Origin: Spirochaetaceae bacterium
GTDB taxonomy: Bacteria > Spirochaetota > Leptospiria > Leptospirales > Leptonemataceae
Direction of reading: 5' to 3'
Assembly: GCA_002729885.1 (NCBI GenBank)
Contig: PBUB01000019.1
Location: forward strand, 89,613-153,612
Length of the DNA: 64,000 nt
The notes under the pieces are model-generated. The model saw only the letters and a program-made list of their open reading frames with translations. It was not told where the DNA came from and made no database searches. Position numbers and translations under genes: made by a program. Shown in pieces: positions 29,677 to 38,470 of the stretch (its first letter is position 1; each line of letters opens with the position of its first letter).

Positions 29677-29717
29677 CCTTACAGCGTAAGGCAAGAAATT
29701 TACCTTACGCTGTAAGG
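29677..29717. promoter_or_regulatory. Paired operator between the MDR gene and the TetR gene
   Basis: CCTTACAGCGTAAGG at 29677-29691 and its exact reverse complement CCTTACGCTGTAAGG at 29703-29717 form a perfect 15-bp inverted repeat separated by 11 bases. Each arm is itself nearly palindromic (CTTAC-N3-GTAAG), so two TetR dimers could bind side by side. The element covers the region where promoters for both divergent genes must lie. Confidence 0.75.
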
Positions 29718-29742
29718 TGTCAAATATAAAAAGGGGGAAACA

Positions 29743-30486
29743 TTGAAATCAGTCAGGGCTTCCGGTAAAAGCAGTGAAAAGACGCAAGATCATGGCAGGG
29801 ATTCAAATGATGGAGCACAAAAAGGCAGGCAAAAGAAGTCTGGCCGTCTTACAAGAGGTTCCATCATAGAAAGTGCCATGGCTCAGGCAGACTCGAATGG
29901 AATCCATGCCCTCAGCATGCGAAAGCTGGCCGGTACCCTGGGGGTAGAAGCCATGTCTCTATACCATCATATATCTTCACGAGAAGTGTTGCTGGATCTT
30001 ATGGTGGATCGTGTATTCGAAGAAATGACCGTAGGCGGTCCAGAAGGGCAGAACTGGAAGAGCTGGTTAGTCGCGCTTTCCAGCCGCATGCGGACAGTAC
30101 TAATTCGGCATCCCTGGGCTGTCGGGTTGCTGGATTCCAGGCGCAATCCAGGCCCGGGAACATTGTCCTATCAGAACGCTCGCCTGGGCGGACTGAGGAA
30201 TGCAGGTTTTTCCATGGACCTGGCTGCCCATGCTATAGCACTCCAGGATAGCTTTGTATACGGTTATGTTGTTCAGGAGCTGGCACTGCCATTCGAAGAT
30301 GGCGAAGTAGATCTAGAAGAGCTTCAGGGATTTCAGAATGCGATGCAATCAGGAGAATATCCGTACCTACAGGAGATGGTAGACCAGGTAGTATCCAGGA
30401 AAGACTATTCCTTTCATCGCGAATGGGATTACGGAATGAAAATGTTACTGGCCGGCCTGGAGTCACAATTCGAACAGAGTAAATAG
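29743..30486 (+). CDS. TetR/AcrR family transcriptional regulator
   Basis: The start is a TTG at 29743 with a strong AGGGGG about six bases upstream. The 247-residue protein has a polar N-terminal tail of about 35 residues and then a TetR helix-turn-helix (RGSIIESAMAQADSNGIHAL, then MRKLAGTLGVEAMSLYHH). A C-terminal ligand-binding region follows, with the TetR_C_1-like feature RMRTVLIRHPWAVGLLDSRR. It should repress the divergent oxidoreductase gene and itself through the paired operator next to it. The inducer is unknown. Confidence 0.87.
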   Translation: MKSVRASGKSSEKTQDHGRDSNDGAQKGRQKKSGRLTRGSIIESAMAQADSNGIHALSMRKLAGTLGVEAMSLYHHISSREVLLDLMVDRVFEEMTVGGPEGQNWKSWLVALSSRMRTVLIRHPWAVGLLDSRRNPGPGTLSYQNARLGGLRNAGFSMDLAAHAIALQDSFVYGYVVQELALPFEDGEVDLEELQGFQNAMQSGEYPYLQEMVDQVVSRKDYSFHREWDYGMKMLLAGLESQFEQSK

Positions 30487-30951
30487 ATTTGCACTCTACC
30501 AATCGAAATGCCACTAATTCAGGGGAGAAAGCAGTATCGCCAGAAGGTTTTTTTCCGGGAAGTTACAAAGGACGATGGACAACCGGGAGCAACTATCCCT
30601 GGGCATCATGACGGGATCACGGAAGAGCCATGGGTACTATTGTAAACAGCGCAAGCTCAGACATTATGAAGACCCAGGACTGACCATGATTTATGCGATG
30701 GAGCCGGTATCTTGCGAATTCAAACTGGCAGACCAATCAAATTGCTTCGCTCACCGTTCGCAAGCTCCAACGCTGCGCAAATCATCTTGCCGCGAAAGGT
30801 CGGCTTTATCTTGCAAATGTGAAGATTACCTCGGCTGCCAGAAAGCCCTGGTTTCCATGGATTCATTGAGATCTCCGATTCCAGCCAGGCACAAGGCATT
30901 TTTATCCAAATAGATACTTGCATTTCAGTGCTTCAGTGTTCCCATGCAGAC
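30487..30951. other. Gene-free stretch, possibly degenerate coding sequence
   Basis: No frame here has a good start, ribosome binding site and protein-like composition together. Two overlapping plus-strand frames between about 30690 and 30880 read plausibly for 30-45 codons, as a decayed gene would. The promoter of the following cyclase must lie near the right-hand end. I assign nothing. Confidence 0.35.
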
Positions 30952-32202
30952 ATGGACCGGAGTATTGGAGAACTTCAAAGTGCAATACAGATAAACGAAA
31001 CAAAGGTGGAGCACCAGATAAATCTATTTCGCGCTGCCCTGTTTGTAGTAAGCCTGATTATGGATATTGCCAATGCCTCGATTCGCAATGTTCTAAACGA
31101 TGACTACCTGGTAGTAATCGCGATTGCAATACCAGTATTGAGCGCTTACCTGATTTTTGTGCATCGAATGACATCAGGACCTCGCTATCGTCCCTGGGTC
31201 AAATACCTGACCATCACCGTAGACTATCTGGTATTGACACTGATCTATGTGGAAATGAGACAACCCCCATTCGATGAATTATTTCCAATTGTGGTTATGA
31301 TACCTATACTCACTTCCTTTGCTATTCTTCTGAATATGCTGGGGGCCTTTCGCTACAGCGCTGTGGCTGTCCTGTACAGCACCTCCCTGGGAGCTATACT
31401 GCTACTTCTGGGCTCCATTCTCACAGATATGCCTTTTGAGATACAATTCTGGTCTGCCCCGGCCCTCATTGCATCCGGCTTTCTGGTTCGCTGGATTTCC
31501 ATCAATCAGAGAGAAGCATTCCTCAAGCTAAGAAAAAGGGAAAACCTGATACGTTTTCTGCCCAGGGATGTAGTGGACATGATCGATAGCGGTGCCATGT
31601 CCATGGAGCTGGGAGGCAAGGAATTGAAGGCAACGATTCTCTTTGCAGATATTCGCAACTTTACCAGCATATCCGAAAAGCATACTCCTTCGGAAATATT
31701 AACTATGCTGAACGAGTATTTTACCGAAATGGCGGCGATTATCTTTCGTCATGGAGGTATGATCGATAAATACATCGGTGATGCGATCATGGCTGTATTC
31801 GGCGTACCCCAACCAGGAACAGGAGATGCGCAACGGGCAGTGACAGCAGCCCGGGAAATGCATTCAGCCCTGCTCTCATTGAATGAACGTCTAAAAAAAC
31901 GAGGAGCGGATCCAATCCACATTGGAGTGGGGCTCCATACAGGTATCGTAGTTGCCGGAAACATTGGATCTGTGGAACGAATGGAATATACTGTAATCGG
32001 AGATACGGTCAACGTGACTTCGCGTCTGGAAGGATTGAACAAAGTCTACAGTACCGGTCTTCTATTTAGCGAAAAGACGAAAGATGAGATTGATGGCCTA
32101 TTCAAAAGCGAATTCGTAGCCAGAGCCGAGATTCGAGGAAAAAGCGAGGCCATGAATGTCTATACTATCGCAGACCCAGCCCTCTCCCTGCAGAGCCAAT
32201 AG
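30952..32202 (+). CDS. Membrane-bound class III adenylate/guanylate cyclase
   Basis: The product from the ATG at 30952 is 416 residues; a longer frame adds eight. Six membrane segments (about 25-195) form an uncharacterised N-terminal sensor. The C-terminal catalytic domain starts after a short linker (REAFLKLRKRENLIRFLPRDVV). It has the metal-binding Asp in ATILFADIRNFTSISE, the second Asp in IDKYIGDAIMAVF, and the transition-state region MEYTVIGDTVNVTSRLEG. All expected catalytic residues appear present. It probably makes cyclic AMP in response to a membrane signal, though guanylate specificity cannot be excluded by eye. This is the simpler of two cyclases in the window. Confidence 0.9.
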   Translation: MDRSIGELQSAIQINETKVEHQINLFRAALFVVSLIMDIANASIRNVLNDDYLVVIAIAIPVLSAYLIFVHRMTSGPRYRPWVKYLTITVDYLVLTLIYVEMRQPPFDELFPIVVMIPILTSFAILLNMLGAFRYSAVAVLYSTSLGAILLLLGSILTDMPFEIQFWSAPALIASGFLVRWISINQREAFLKLRKRENLIRFLPRDVVDMIDSGAMSMELGGKELKATILFADIRNFTSISEKHTPSEILTMLNEYFTEMAAIIFRHGGMIDKYIGDAIMAVFGVPQPGTGDAQRAVTAAREMHSALLSLNERLKKRGADPIHIGVGLHTGIVVAGNIGSVERMEYTVIGDTVNVTSRLEGLNKVYSTGLLFSEKTKDEIDGLFKSEFVARAEIRGKSEAMNVYTIADPALSLQSQ

Positions 32203-32457
32203 ACTCTTTTGTTCTGCGAGCGTACGGGCCGGTACAAACAGCCTGATTCGACAATTTCGCACCGGGCAGTCGGAGCATCGCTCTTTTTGTAATTCGAAGG
32301 CACCGCCGTAATTCTCAAATTGATGACTCCAGGATGATCTGGCACCGTGGCCCATCTGCAAGGCCTCCCCGGGGCCGGGATACGTAACCATCCACAGGCA
32401 TTTCCCTATGGCGGCCCCCCCATCGATGTTCGGCAGGGGCATCCATTTCGGAAACAA
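32098..32457 (-). CDS. Candidate small cysteine-rich protein or gene remnant
   Basis: A minus-strand frame overlapping the last 105 bases of the cyclase gene reads like protein. It contains FPKWMPLPNIDGGAAIGKC, WMVTYPGPGEALQMGHGARS and CSDCPVRNCRIRL, the last being a possible metal-binding cluster. The start would be a weak TTG at 32457 or the ATG at 32442. Protein-like sequence continues upstream of these (EEFLGPGKEPDL) to a stop without another start. It may therefore be a gene that has lost its 5' end, or a real gene with an unusual start. The family is not recognised. Confidence 0.35.
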   Translation of the reverse strand: MFPKWMPLPNIDGGAAIGKCLWMVTYPGPGEALQMGHGARSSWSHQFENYGGAFELQKERCSDCPVRNCRIRLFVPARTLAEQKSLLALQGEGWVCDSIDIHGLAFSSNLGSGYEFAFE

Positions 32458-32636
32458 GTCAGGCTCTTTACCGGGACCTAAAAATTCCTCGCTGACCGAT
32501 TAATCGCTTTACCAGGGCTATGGCGGGCTGCTGGCTTGCCGGAATTTCGCATTCCGGCTTAAGCTAAAGTGCCTGATTCATTAGAAAAGAAATACCCTGT
32601 GCGAAGATTACAACGAGCCAACTTTGTGGTCAAGAT

Positions 32637-33632
32637 ATGAAGTCTGTATATCTACTGCTGCCCATTATTCTTCAACTCTACTGCTCTGTAGCCGTGCCCC
32701 CATGCAAGACGCCGGACCCCGCCTGCGATCCACTGTCCGCCTATTTGACATACGGACTTCTACTCACAGATCGCTGGATTGCAGTGGGCGTGAACGGTAA
32801 CATCGCAGAATCCCCTTCTGGTCAGGCCGATTGGAATAGCTTTGTAGTTCCCGGCACTACTCTTCGCGCTGTGGCCTATGGGAGTCCGGGCTTTGTGGCG
32901 GTAGGGGACACAGGTCGGATTCTTCTGTCTCCCACCGGCATTAATGGTGATTGGACGGATCAGACCTCCGGAACATCTAACGAGCTAACGGACGTAACTT
33001 ACGGAAATGGCATTTACGTCATCGTTGGAGGAATAGTCGGAACCACGGCTACCATACTCACTTCGTTGGATGGAGTCAACTGGACCGATCGGTCCATTGG
33101 CCTGGGCAACCGGTTGGACCATGTATTGTTCGCCAATAATCAATTCTACGCAGTAGGGCAAGGAGGTGTACGCGCTACTTCGCTGGATGGAATCATCTGG
33201 ATCAATGCCAATGCTGGCCCCAATCCATGGGCTGGCCTGGCCTTCGGAAATGGAATCTTTCTGATCGCAGATGATGCGAGCAATATCCATACTTCCGCAA
33301 CTTTCGCCGGCTTTCCCAATCCTACCGGCTCTTTCACATCAGCGGTAACGGATGCAGTAATCTTCGTTCCCGAGCGAGGCTTTTTCTTTCTGGCTGGTGA
33401 TGGTGGCGAGACATTTACCACGACCAATGGAATCGGAGCTGCCACGCAGGGAGGTATCATAGGCACCGTTGCTTATGAAGTAGCAACGAACGGTTTTAGC
33501 ATTTCTATCGCCTCCCAGGGTGGAAGCATCCAATATAGTACAGACTTTTCGAATTTTTCTCCGGCCGTGGTGGGAGCCAATGATTGGTTCGGCATCACCT
33601 ATGCAAGGGCTCCGAAAATTCTCGGGCCCTGA
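32637..33632 (+). CDS. Lipoprotein with BNR/propeller-like repeats
   Basis: The 331-residue product starts with MKSVYLLLPIILQLYC, a signal peptide ending in a possible lipobox cysteine. The mature part is built of degenerate repeats of the form TYGNGIYVIVGG ... TSLDGVNWTDRSIG, the pattern of sialidase-like or photosystem assembly-like beta-propellers. It is related to the better-conserved repeat protein at 38471-39508. A surface or periplasmic location is expected, but the ligand is unknown. It appears to be a single-gene unit. Confidence 0.72.
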   Translation: MKSVYLLLPIILQLYCSVAVPPCKTPDPACDPLSAYLTYGLLLTDRWIAVGVNGNIAESPSGQADWNSFVVPGTTLRAVAYGSPGFVAVGDTGRILLSPTGINGDWTDQTSGTSNELTDVTYGNGIYVIVGGIVGTTATILTSLDGVNWTDRSIGLGNRLDHVLFANNQFYAVGQGGVRATSLDGIIWINANAGPNPWAGLAFGNGIFLIADDASNIHTSATFAGFPNPTGSFTSAVTDAVIFVPERGFFFLAGDGGETFTTTNGIGAATQGGIIGTVAYEVATNGFSISIASQGGSIQYSTDFSNFSPAVVGANDWFGITYARAPKILGP

Positions 33633-33652
33633 TCTATTATGGCCACCGCCCG

Positions 33653-33765
33653 GGGCGCATAATCATTGCTCCGGCGTTTTAAGCCGAACTCCAAAACGAC
33701 CAGCTGCGCTATCGCAGCGCCGGGGCGTATAAACAGCGCACCCGCGTTTTAAGTCGAACTCTGGT
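33653..33765. repeat. Two-copy direct repeat with an internal hairpin
   Basis: Two blocks 70 bases apart share GGGGCGYATAA at the left and GCGTTTTAAG followed by CGAACTC at the right. Between them a hairpin GCTGCG-CTAT-CGCAGC is present. The AAG-N-CGAAC part resembles the core of the 41-bp repeat family seen elsewhere in the window, but the 70-base spacing differs. The element lies between the propeller gene and the convergent MFS gene. Confidence 0.45.
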
Positions 33766-33893
33766 ATTGCGGGCTCATTCCAGCCGCTCAGTTGGACTAA
33801 AGAACGTTCCCTGGTAATAGGTCGAAACTTGAATGCTGCTCCCGCCAATTTGAGCGGAGAAATCTTTCAAAAAAATCCGACTTCGGCCTGAAC

Positions 33894-35252
33894 TCAGCGA
33901 ATCCGCGGAGCCCGATGAAGATAATAGGATGCTGCAAACAGTGATATCGCAAGAATCCAGGACATTCCCCAGAAAATGAATCCATAAGCTGGCTCCTCCG
34001 GAAAACTTTGACGCATACTCAGACCTGTGGCGGTAGCGGCTACGCTGAAAGCGCCGCTGAAGAACTGCATGAGCTGAAACAATCCCATCCCGGATCCCAG
34101 TTGCTCTGGTGCCAGAATACGCGAAATTTCATTGGATACGCTACTGGTCAAAAATGTGAAGGCTACACTCATGAGTATAAAGATTAGCAGGATATATACA
34201 TAGGATTTGCCTGCCAGAAATGTAAAAAGTACCGTTGCCAGGAATAACAGCACCGGAGCGAATTCCAGTATGTGCCGATTCCCCAGCCGATCAATCATTC
34301 GACCTACAACCGGGGATAGAATCATAGATGCGAAAGATCCCGGAAAAATTACAAGACCGGCCTGCATGGCCGTAAGTTCGTAATGGTCCACAAGAATCTG
34401 TGGCATCAAATATAGCATGGCAAATGTACATATATGACCGCCCAGTCCGGTGGCTGCCAGAGTAAGATATGTGGGGCTTTTCAGAAGGGCCGGTAAAACG
34501 AAAGGAGTGTCTGTATTCTGAATCCTCCACCAGAAAACAGGAAAAGCGGCCATTGCGATGAATAGAGCCAATAGAGATGCCTCCGTCATGGCCAGCAGCA
34601 TCGATGTAATACCGGTAGCCGCAAGTATGGCCCCGGCCAGATCGAATGTGCCGGTTCGCGGCTCTTCGGCGGGGATTTCGGTTCGAAAGAAAGGGATGAG
34701 AAATCCGGTGGAGGCAGTCAGCAAGAACAGATAATTCCAGCCCAGATATTCTACCAGGGCGCCCCCTACAATAGGACCCAGCCCCAGCCCCACCGCCAGG
34801 GCTGCCATTACAATGGCCATCGCCCGGCCCCGACGCTCCAGCGGTATGTAACGGGAAAGCAAAACCAACGCCAGACCGGGAATAGATCCAGCCCCGGTCG
34901 CCTGAAAGATTCGCGCAAGTAAGAGAAACAGAAAGCTATTGCTAAAAAATCCAACCACGGCCGCAACACTGAGGGAAGCCAATCCTGTTATGAACAGCGC
35001 CCTGATAGGTATAAAATCTGAAAGTCGACTGTAAGTTATGGAAGCGATGGCAAATGTGATGGAATACGCGGTTACAATCCAGGAAGTAATAGAGGGATCC
35101 AGCGAGAATTGATCGGCCACAGAAGGCAAAGCCAGGTTGAACATCATGGTATTCATTACCACAAGTACAACAGCCAGGGCGAGTAACAGAATGGTAAGAC
35201 CTTCCCGATGAATTATCGGGGCTTGCTCGGTAGCAGATACAGATTCTTTCAC
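33894..35252 (-). CDS. MFS transporter, EmrB/QacA-like (DHA family)
   Basis: The start is a GTG at 35252. The 452-residue product has a short cytoplasmic tail and about 12 to 14 membrane segments. MFS hallmarks include the motif around SRLSDFIPIRALFI after the second segment, ARIFQATGAGSIPGLALVLL (antiporter-like motif C region), RRGRAMAIVMAALAVGLGLGP, and VVGRMIDRLGNRHI in the second half. It should export drugs or metabolites with proton exchange. Its GTG overlaps by three bases the stop of an upstream minus-strand open frame that has no start codon. No regulator is adjacent. Confidence 0.88.
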   Translation of the reverse strand: MKESVSATEQAPIIHREGLTILLLALAVVLVVMNTMMFNLALPSVADQFSLDPSITSWIVTAYSITFAIASITYSRLSDFIPIRALFITGLASLSVAAVVGFFSNSFLFLLLARIFQATGAGSIPGLALVLLSRYIPLERRGRAMAIVMAALAVGLGLGPIVGGALVEYLGWNYLFLLTASTGFLIPFFRTEIPAEEPRTGTFDLAGAILAATGITSMLLAMTEASLLALFIAMAAFPVFWWRIQNTDTPFVLPALLKSPTYLTLAATGLGGHICTFAMLYLMPQILVDHYELTAMQAGLVIFPGSFASMILSPVVGRMIDRLGNRHILEFAPVLLFLATVLFTFLAGKSYVYILLIFILMSVAFTFLTSSVSNEISRILAPEQLGSGMGLFQLMQFFSGAFSVAATATGLSMRQSFPEEPAYGFIFWGMSWILAISLFAASYYLHRAPRIR

Positions 35253-35563
35253 CGGACCAGTCTTTGAGAGGGGCCTTCGAAGTCGAATGCTTCTACGGCG
35301 ATTGCCGGATCACGGGTTGCCGCTAGAAGGAGGCGTAGAATCAGTGTAGCTGCAGCGCCTCTTGCACGCCTCCGGGAGACGAAGACTCTTTCGCCAGGTA
35401 CGTAGATCTGATCAAGGTTGGTCAGGAGTAACAGGAACAGAAGTCGCCGTGCAAAACCATAGAACAGCGTGGGTAAATAAGCACGAAAACCGAAAGCGGT
35501 CCGGATACCCGTGCATAGCTCTATCGATAGAAATTGCAGACCGGGACATGGATACCGCCGGAT
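35249..35563 (-). other. Start-less open frame ending in the MFS start codon
   Basis: A 104-codon minus-strand frame runs from a stop near 35564 to a TGA that overlaps the MFS GTG (GTGA). It contains no ATG, GTG or TTG. The translation is basic and hydrophobic and includes TNLDQIYVPGERVFVSRRRA. It could be a decayed gene once translated together with the transporter, a gene with a rare start codon, or a chance open frame. The rest of the gene-free stretch up to 35623 shows nothing else. Confidence 0.25.
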
Positions 35564-35623
35564 TCAAGGGCTGCGGTTCCGTCTGTTACTGCAGAATCTG
35601 TTCAGGTAGCCTGCACAATCGAT

Positions 35624-36475
35624 CTAACAGGAATGCGCAATTCCAATCAAGTATTTCGCATTCGCATAACAATTCATTTGATTTAGTTCCGCTGCTGTCA
35701 GTGCACGAGAAAAAATGATAAGTTCGGAAATATAGCCATCGAGATTGGATACGCCGGTTCCACTGCAGTCGGTACCCATCCAGATCTGAGGGGAATTTGT
35801 GAAAGCAGGCGCCGAAAGAATCTGCGCTGTCTGTGCCCCATTCAAATAAGCTGTAGTAGTTGGTGCTGTTGTATCGCGAACAAGAATTAAAACTTGCCCG
35901 GTGCCAGCCTGTACAGAACTGGCAGTAGTCAAAATATTGGCATTACCCTGTTGATCCAATCTTATTGTACCGTCAGAGAATATGTAAAGGTCGAAGTTAC
36001 TTTGTGCACCACATAAGCCATTCCCGAACTGCAATAGTTTTCGAAGGCCGGTAGTTCCTCTGGGCTGAAAAATTAGAAATACAGTAAAGTCCCCGGTAAT
36101 GCCTGTGAATCCGCTGGTTCGATGTAAACCTACTACTCCGGACGCTGGAAAATCCACTGCCGAAAGGCCATTCAGAATAGAGCTGGCAAGCGATGGAGAT
36201 CCAACCCATGTGGACAGATCAAGACCATTCGGGCCAGAATCGTTCCAAGTTGTGACAGAGGTGCCAGTTGTCGTAATGTTCTGATTATTCAACCAGAGAT
36301 AGGTTCCTTCAGTCACAGGAGGGTTCGGAATTGTACCTGAGAGCAACACGAAAGCCAGCCATCCGTCCAATGGACTATTCTCTTCCTGTGATTGTTGGTT
36401 CCAGAGAGGATGGGCCCAACATGCCAGAACGAAAAGCGGAGCCATCGCAATGGTAATGAATTGCCCAGATTTCAT
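35624..36475 (-). CDS. Lipoprotein with a LamG/concanavalin-like lectin domain
   Basis: I start at the ATG at 36475, where MKSGQFITIAMAPLFVLAC gives a lipoprotein signal. The long open frame upstream of this is not protein-like. The mature part of about 260 residues has the LamG-type laminin/lectin jelly-roll pattern, with strands such as GDFTVFLIFQPRG, VLILVRDTTAPTTTAYLNG and the closing LDGYISELIIFSRALTAAEL. Proteins of this type bind sugars or other surface ligands. The gene is divergent from the next large secreted protein. Confidence 0.78.
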   Translation of the reverse strand: MKSGQFITIAMAPLFVLACWAHPLWNQQSQEENSPLDGWLAFVLLSGTIPNPPVTEGTYLWLNNQNITTTGTSVTTWNDSGPNGLDLSTWVGSPSLASSILNGLSAVDFPASGVVGLHRTSGFTGITGDFTVFLIFQPRGTTGLRKLLQFGNGLCGAQSNFDLYIFSDGTIRLDQQGNANILTTASSVQAGTGQVLILVRDTTAPTTTAYLNGAQTAQILSAPAFTNSPQIWMGTDCSGTGVSNLDGYISELIIFSRALTAAELNQMNCYANAKYLIGIAHSC

Positions 36476-36664
36476 TGCGCGAATTGGAAAGAATTCTTTT
36501 ACCCGTAAATTGATAGCATTTTTTGCTTCCTGTCCGCTTTTTTTCAGAACGGTTCGGCCGTAGAGATCCAACCGAAATTCTTTGCCACCGCAAAGATGCA
36601 GCTCCCTCAAACCGGCCATAGAAAAACTAGCTGACAGAAACCAGGTCAGGTCCTCTGATCTAAC

Positions 36665-38299
36665 ATGCAAAAGGCAAACCTTATTTTTCTGTATTCTATT
36701 GTGGCCGGTGCTTTTGGGCTTCTTGCTTTGATTCCCATGGCGCATAGCGCTGACGAGCCCACAGACTGCCGAAACATTCCAGGTGCTCGATGCCCTGATC
36801 TGGATGAAGAGTCGGAGAATACAGTCGATGAATCGGTGGATACAGTCGAGGAGTCCTTGGATACCGGCGATGAAACTGTAAACCAATCCTTGATAAAAAA
36901 CACAATCGTTTCAAACCTTCCCGCAGGAGAGCCTGTAGCCTGCGAACATGAATGGACCATACGCCATCTTTATTATCAGCCAGATTCCATGTTGCCCCGC
37001 AGAATGTATTTCGCATCCTGCAATCAGGACACCGACAGCCCTTCTCTATTTGTATCATTTTCGCTTGGAACCAGAATCAAGGCAAAGAACGACAAATACA
37101 GCGGCGCGATCCTGAAAAGCACATTGAATCCAAAAACTGGAAAGCTAGAAGTAGAGAAGATCCAGCATCATTCAGAATGCGTCTTTATGGAAGGCATTGC
37201 CGTTAGCTCCAACTGTAAGAATTTAAGTGTTCTATGTCGTCGCAACTACGGAGACAGAGACTTTGACCATGACGTTCTCGCCAGCCATCCAAACAAAGAT
37301 TGGATGACTCAACCCAAGTGCGCCAAGCATGAAATGTGGCTCTACGAATGGAAAGATGGAAACATCGCAGCCAAACCAATAAAGAGCCGCATGCACCGAG
37401 CAGTGGACTGGAGCTGGGAATATGGAAACAACTATATTCGCATGGGCGACGACGGTACTCTGGGTATGGCTATAAAAGCACGAGTCGCGGATCCAAAAGG
37501 TCAGTGCCATGAAGCAGATGCATTTCTGGTGATGGACCAGAAGTCTCATACTTATACCAAACGCGGATGGTACTGGGCCTGCGGTACCGGTCATACCATA
37601 TTTAATCGCCTGGCGTATAATTCAGATTCCAGCAAATATGCAATGATGTGTGGAACAGACGGAAGCAAAAAGCCCGGTTCATTGGCCGGACTATGGATTC
37701 GACGAGAGGACGGCGAGTCGCAGGAGTTTCTGACTACTCATCGCTACAGGCTGATTCATAAAGGCGGTCCGGGAACCATCCTGCCGCTGGCTGGCGGAGG
37801 TTATCTGGGTGTGGTTTTGGGCCACGATGGCAATATCACAGCAAAGGATAAGATTCCGTTGCAGCCTCCTACAGAGATCGGTCTGGTTCGCTTTGATGAG
37901 AATGCCAGGCCAGTAGGAGCCGTGAAATGGATCGCGAAAAAGAAAGATCAGTATCTGGGTTATCCTCAGATTACTCCCCTCGGCAATGGTCGCTATCTCC
38001 TCGGCTACGGAGAAATGAAGAAAACCAGTCATAGCGCCAAAGAGGAATGGTCCAATTACTCCTATCTAATTCCCTGGGATTTCTATCTTGTTGAGATCGA
38101 CATTAACGGGAAGTTCCTGACGAAACCGCAAAAGTTGGAGGGCACTGGCTGGGGCGAACAGGATCAGATGGTTAGCCTGGGTCGCGGACGCGTGGCCTGG
38201 GCTTATATTCCGGATCCGACGTATAAGGAATTGAATAAGGCGCCGGAATGTAACGTGAAAGAGCTACAGCTTTCTGTATATGACAGGAAGGAGAATTGA
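36665..38299 (+). CDS. Unrecognised large secreted protein
   Basis: The 544-residue product has an N-terminal signal peptide (LIFLYSIVAGAFGLLALIPMAHSA). A short acidic stretch of imperfect repeats follows (TVDESVDTVEESLDTGDETV, about residues 50-70). The remainder looks like one globular secreted domain with many Trp and Gly residues and several conserved-looking cysteines (NIPGARC, ACEHEW, SECVFMEG). Propeller-like features occur (YPQITPLGNGRYLLGYGE, LGRGRVAWAYI), but I cannot name a family. The acidic stretch is probably a spacer. The neighbours suggest a cluster of surface proteins. Confidence 0.72.
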   Translation: MQKANLIFLYSIVAGAFGLLALIPMAHSADEPTDCRNIPGARCPDLDEESENTVDESVDTVEESLDTGDETVNQSLIKNTIVSNLPAGEPVACEHEWTIRHLYYQPDSMLPRRMYFASCNQDTDSPSLFVSFSLGTRIKAKNDKYSGAILKSTLNPKTGKLEVEKIQHHSECVFMEGIAVSSNCKNLSVLCRRNYGDRDFDHDVLASHPNKDWMTQPKCAKHEMWLYEWKDGNIAAKPIKSRMHRAVDWSWEYGNNYIRMGDDGTLGMAIKARVADPKGQCHEADAFLVMDQKSHTYTKRGWYWACGTGHTIFNRLAYNSDSSKYAMMCGTDGSKKPGSLAGLWIRREDGESQEFLTTHRYRLIHKGGPGTILPLAGGGYLGVVLGHDGNITAKDKIPLQPPTEIGLVRFDENARPVGAVKWIAKKKDQYLGYPQITPLGNGRYLLGYGEMKKTSHSAKEEWSNYSYLIPWDFYLVEIDINGKFLTKPQKLEGTGWGEQDQMVSLGRGRVAWAYIPDPTYKELNKAPECNVKELQLSVYDRKEN

Positions 38300-38470
38300 T
38301 TTCCGTGAACCGAAACTGGCCAGGAATCTGATCACCGAAAAGCTATTACCCGGTAATTTATTTCGTCCAATTCTCCGGATATCGCTCCATTGCACATCGG
38401 AACCCACTCCTGGCGACTGGTTCCCCTGGACAGGCTGCGCTACCAGAGGGATAATAAATTTACTAACATC

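Noticed and set aside
30575..30913. Plus-strand gene of 112 residues
   Set aside because: The start has no ribosome binding site, the composition is unlike neighbouring genes, and other frames over the same stretch look equally plausible.
35362..35718. Plus-strand gene of 118 residues
   Set aside because: It is antisense to the LamG lipoprotein at its right end, is rich in Arg and Ser, and lacks any recognisable feature.
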